DNA of 52,421 nt, from NCBI GenBank assembly GCA_045576635.1, contig JAZNGT010000033.1, forward strand, positions 1-52,421, written 5' to 3'. The DNA comes from Congzhengia sp045576635 (lineage in GTDB: Bacteria > Bacillota > Clostridia > UBA1381 > UBA9506). Below are positions 50,573 to 52,421 of the stretch, in pieces. The notes below the pieces were generated by a model. That model did not search any database. It had not been told where the DNA came from and worked only from the letters and a program-made list of their open reading frames with translations. Within the stretch, counting starts at the first letter, position 1. Each line of letters begins with the position of its first letter. The position numbers and the translations under genes are program-made.

Positions 50573-50574
50573 CG

Positions 50575-52245
50575 ATGCTTACAGACATTGAAATTGCGCA
50601 GCAAGCAAAAATGAAGCCGATTTTAGAGGTTGCAGAGTCAATCGGCCTCAAAGAAGACGAACTTGAATTTTACGGAAAGTATAAAGCAAAACTTTCCGGT
50701 GACGTTTGGGGACGTGTAAAAGACAATCCTGACGGAAAACTCGTTTTGGTAACAGCGATAAATCCCACGCCCGCAGGTGAAGGTAAGACAACCATTACCG
50801 TAGGACTTGGTCAGGCGATGGCAAAAATCGGCAAAAAATCCATGATTGCACTCCGCGAGCCGTCGCTCGGACCGGTTATGGGCGTTAAAGGCGGCGCAGC
50901 AGGAGGCGGATATGCGCAGGTTGTGCCTATGGAAGATATTAACTTACATTTCACCGGAGACTTTCATGCAATTACAGCAGCAAACAATCTGCTTTGCGCA
51001 ATGATAGATAATCACATCACGCAGGGAAATGCACTTGGCATTGATCCTACAAAAATTGTGTTCAAGCGTGTGCTTGATATGAATGACCGTGCGCTCCGTC
51101 AGGTGGTAGTGGGACTTGGTGGCAAAATGAACGGTTATGTGCGTGAAGACGGATTTATGATTACGGTGGCATCCGAAGTTATGGCAATTTTGTGTATGGC
51201 AAAAGACATTGCAGATTTAAGAGAACGCCTTGGAAGAATTATTGTGGGATATACATATCACGGAGAAGAGGTCCGTGCACGTGATATTCATGCAGAAGGT
51301 GCAATGTGTGCACTTTTAAAAGATGCAATCAAACCGAATCTTGTGCAGACGCTTGAAAATACACCGTGTATGATGCACGGCGGTCCTTTTGCAAACATTG
51401 CACACGGCTGTAACAGTGTGCAGGCAACAAAACTTGCACTGAAACTTTCGGACTATGTGATTACCGAGGCAGGCTTTGGTGCAGACCTTGGTGCAGAAAA
51501 GTTTTTGGATATTAAATGCCGCGTGGCAGGTTTAAAACCCTCTGCAGTGGTGCTCGTCGCAACGGTGCGTGCACTGAAATATAACGGTGGCGTAAAGAAA
51601 CAGGATTTGGCAGAGGAAAATGTAGAAGCACTAAAATGTGGTATTGTAAACCTTGGAAAACATATCGAAAACCTGCGTCAGTTTGGAATTCCTGTTGTTG
51701 TTGCAATTAACAGATTCGGTCAGGATACAGAAAAAGAACTCAAAACAATTGAAGACTACTGCCACGAAAACGGCGCTGACTTTGCGCTTGCAGAAGTGTT
51801 TACAAAAGGCGGCGAGGGCGGAAGAGCACTTGCAGAAAAACTTGTGGACGTGTTAGAGAAAAAGGAAAGCAATTTTAAACCTATCTATGATGAAACACTT
51901 CCCATTAAAGAAAAAATCGAAACGATTGTAAAGAAAATTTACGGCGGAGACGGTGTAGTATATGCGCCCGCTGCTGAAAAACAGATTCAGACATTGGAAG
52001 AAAGCGGATACGGAAAACTTCCGGTTTGCATGGCAAAAACACAGTATTCCCTTTCGGATAATGCCAGTCTGCTCGGCAGACCGTCTGGCTTTAAAGTGAA
52101 CGTAAAAGAAGTGCGTGCGTTTGCCGGCGCAGGCTTTGTAACCGTATATGCAGGCAGTATCATGACCATGCCGGGACTTCCGAAAGCCCCTGCGGCAGAA
52201 CGCATTGATATTGACGAAAACGGCACAATTACCGGATTATTCTAA
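50575..52245 (+). CDS. fhs: Formate-tetrahydrofolate ligase
   Basis: A 556-residue enzyme that makes 10-formyl-THF from formate, THF and ATP, used in purine synthesis and in acetogenic one-carbon metabolism. The P-loop is PTPAGEGKTTITVGL, followed by LREPSLGPVMGVKGGAAGGG. The end MTMPGLPKAPAAERIDID is complete. It is coupled to tepA (2-bp gap, AAGGAGG in the tepA end). No other Wood-Ljungdahl gene is in the window. Confidence 0.97.
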   Translation: MLTDIEIAQQAKMKPILEVAESIGLKEDELEFYGKYKAKLSGDVWGRVKDNPDGKLVLVTAINPTPAGEGKTTITVGLGQAMAKIGKKSMIALREPSLGPVMGVKGGAAGGGYAQVVPMEDINLHFTGDFHAITAANNLLCAMIDNHITQGNALGIDPTKIVFKRVLDMNDRALRQVVVGLGGKMNGYVREDGFMITVASEVMAILCMAKDIADLRERLGRIIVGYTYHGEEVRARDIHAEGAMCALLKDAIKPNLVQTLENTPCMMHGGPFANIAHGCNSVQATKLALKLSDYVITEAGFGADLGAEKFLDIKCRVAGLKPSAVVLVATVRALKYNGGVKKQDLAEENVEALKCGIVNLGKHIENLRQFGIPVVVAINRFGQDTEKELKTIEDYCHENGADFALAEVFTKGGEGGRALAEKLVDVLEKKESNFKPIYDETLPIKEKIETIVKKIYGGDGVVYAPAAEKQIQTLEESGYGKLPVCMAKTQYSLSDNASLLGRPSGFKVNVKEVRAFAGAGFVTVYAGSIMTMPGLPKAPAAERIDIDENGTITGLF

Positions 52246-52264
52246 ACTTTTTCTTACTCCATTT

Positions 52265-52310
52265 AAAAGGGGATGTAGCAAAATGATTTCATTTTGCTAC
52301 ATCCCCTTTT
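52265..52310. terminator. Long perfect hairpin after fhs (part of the repeat)
   Basis: A 22-bp inverted repeat (52265-52286 with 52289-52310), nearly identical to that after trpB. It acts as the fhs terminator. Confidence 0.85.
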
Positions 52311-52421
52311 GGGGTGGACGGAAAATAGCGCAGATTGGACAAACTGAACCCGAATGCGTACGTGGGTACACAGAGAGGTGAAGTTTGTTCAAAACACAAG
52401 GCATAAAATAGAAGGAATTCG
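52265..52421 (+). repeat. Structured dispersed repeat, copy B (cut by the window end)
   Basis: After the hairpin comes GGGGTGGACGGAAAATAGCG, identical to copy A. A stem CAAACT/AGTTTG (52340-52345 with 52382-52387) then encloses a TGCGTAC/GTACACA hairpin (52355-52372), where copy A has different but also paired bases. The last part AAACACAAGGCATAAAA and GAAGGAATTCG matches copy A's second half, and the window ends inside it. It starts 20 bp after the fhs stop. Confidence 0.8.

Overview
The window is a bacterial chromosome segment from a low-to-moderate GC, Gram-positive member of the Clostridia. This rests on the Firmicutes-type S10-spc-alpha ribosomal order (secY-adk-map-KOW-infA-rpmJ-rpsM-rpsK-rpsD-rpoA-rplQ), a Trp T-box, a type Z (zinc) S14, a spoVAE sporulation gene, CsaB-type cell-wall pyruvylation, an anaerobe-style flavodiiron protein plus rubredoxin pair, and frequent TTG/GTG starts behind strong GGAGG ribosome binding sites. 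No genus is claimed.

Layout. 1-2310: the right end of an integrated element with a large serine recombinase and two very small ORFs. 2336-2825: a tRNA-Leu(UAG) gene on the minus strand, with two tandem copies of tRNA-Leu 5' halves between it and its promoter. 2867-7036: an HTH/GH20-like cytoplasmic protein divergent from coaX and an ECF S-component gene, with a long near-palindrome spanning both promoters. 7031-11934: DUF5662, mutY, cysK and an rluA-luxS-mtnN operon. 12037-28233: the uninterrupted S10-spc-alpha superoperon, from rpsJ to rplQ, behind a structured leader of about 300 nt and with several structured intergenic gaps.

28269-30013: flavodiiron protein, rubredoxin and a structured dispersed repeat. 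30014-31551: stand-alone trpB under a Trp T-box. 31581-34503: an AraC regulator divergent from uxuA-uxuB (hexuronate/mannonate catabolism). 34504-38779: tRNA-Pro(CGG), mtaB, an unknown membrane-anchored protein and azlCD. 38782-43115: a copper-amine-oxidase-N protein, rodA, degV, pyridoxine kinase and a 6S RNA candidate. 43142-45447: yebC, spoVAE, radC and a DUF3343 gene. 45531-52245: a GT4-CsaB fusion, ruvX, a cell-wall amidase, tepA and fhs. The window ends inside a second copy of the dispersed repeat.

The genes are mostly housekeeping: translation, protein export, envelope building (rodA, csaB, amidase), one-carbon and sulfur metabolism (fhs, luxS, mtnN, cysK) and oxygen detoxification. 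The most unusual items are: (i) a roughly 200-280 bp repeat, present twice, each time directly after a gene end and in the same orientation to that gene, whose copies differ by compensatory base-pair changes; (ii) the tRNA-Leu half-gene tandem array; (iii) the GT4-CsaB fusion; (iv) the HTH-fused GH20-like protein; and (v) the candidate ribosomal-protein leaders. No defence system or CRISPR array was seen.
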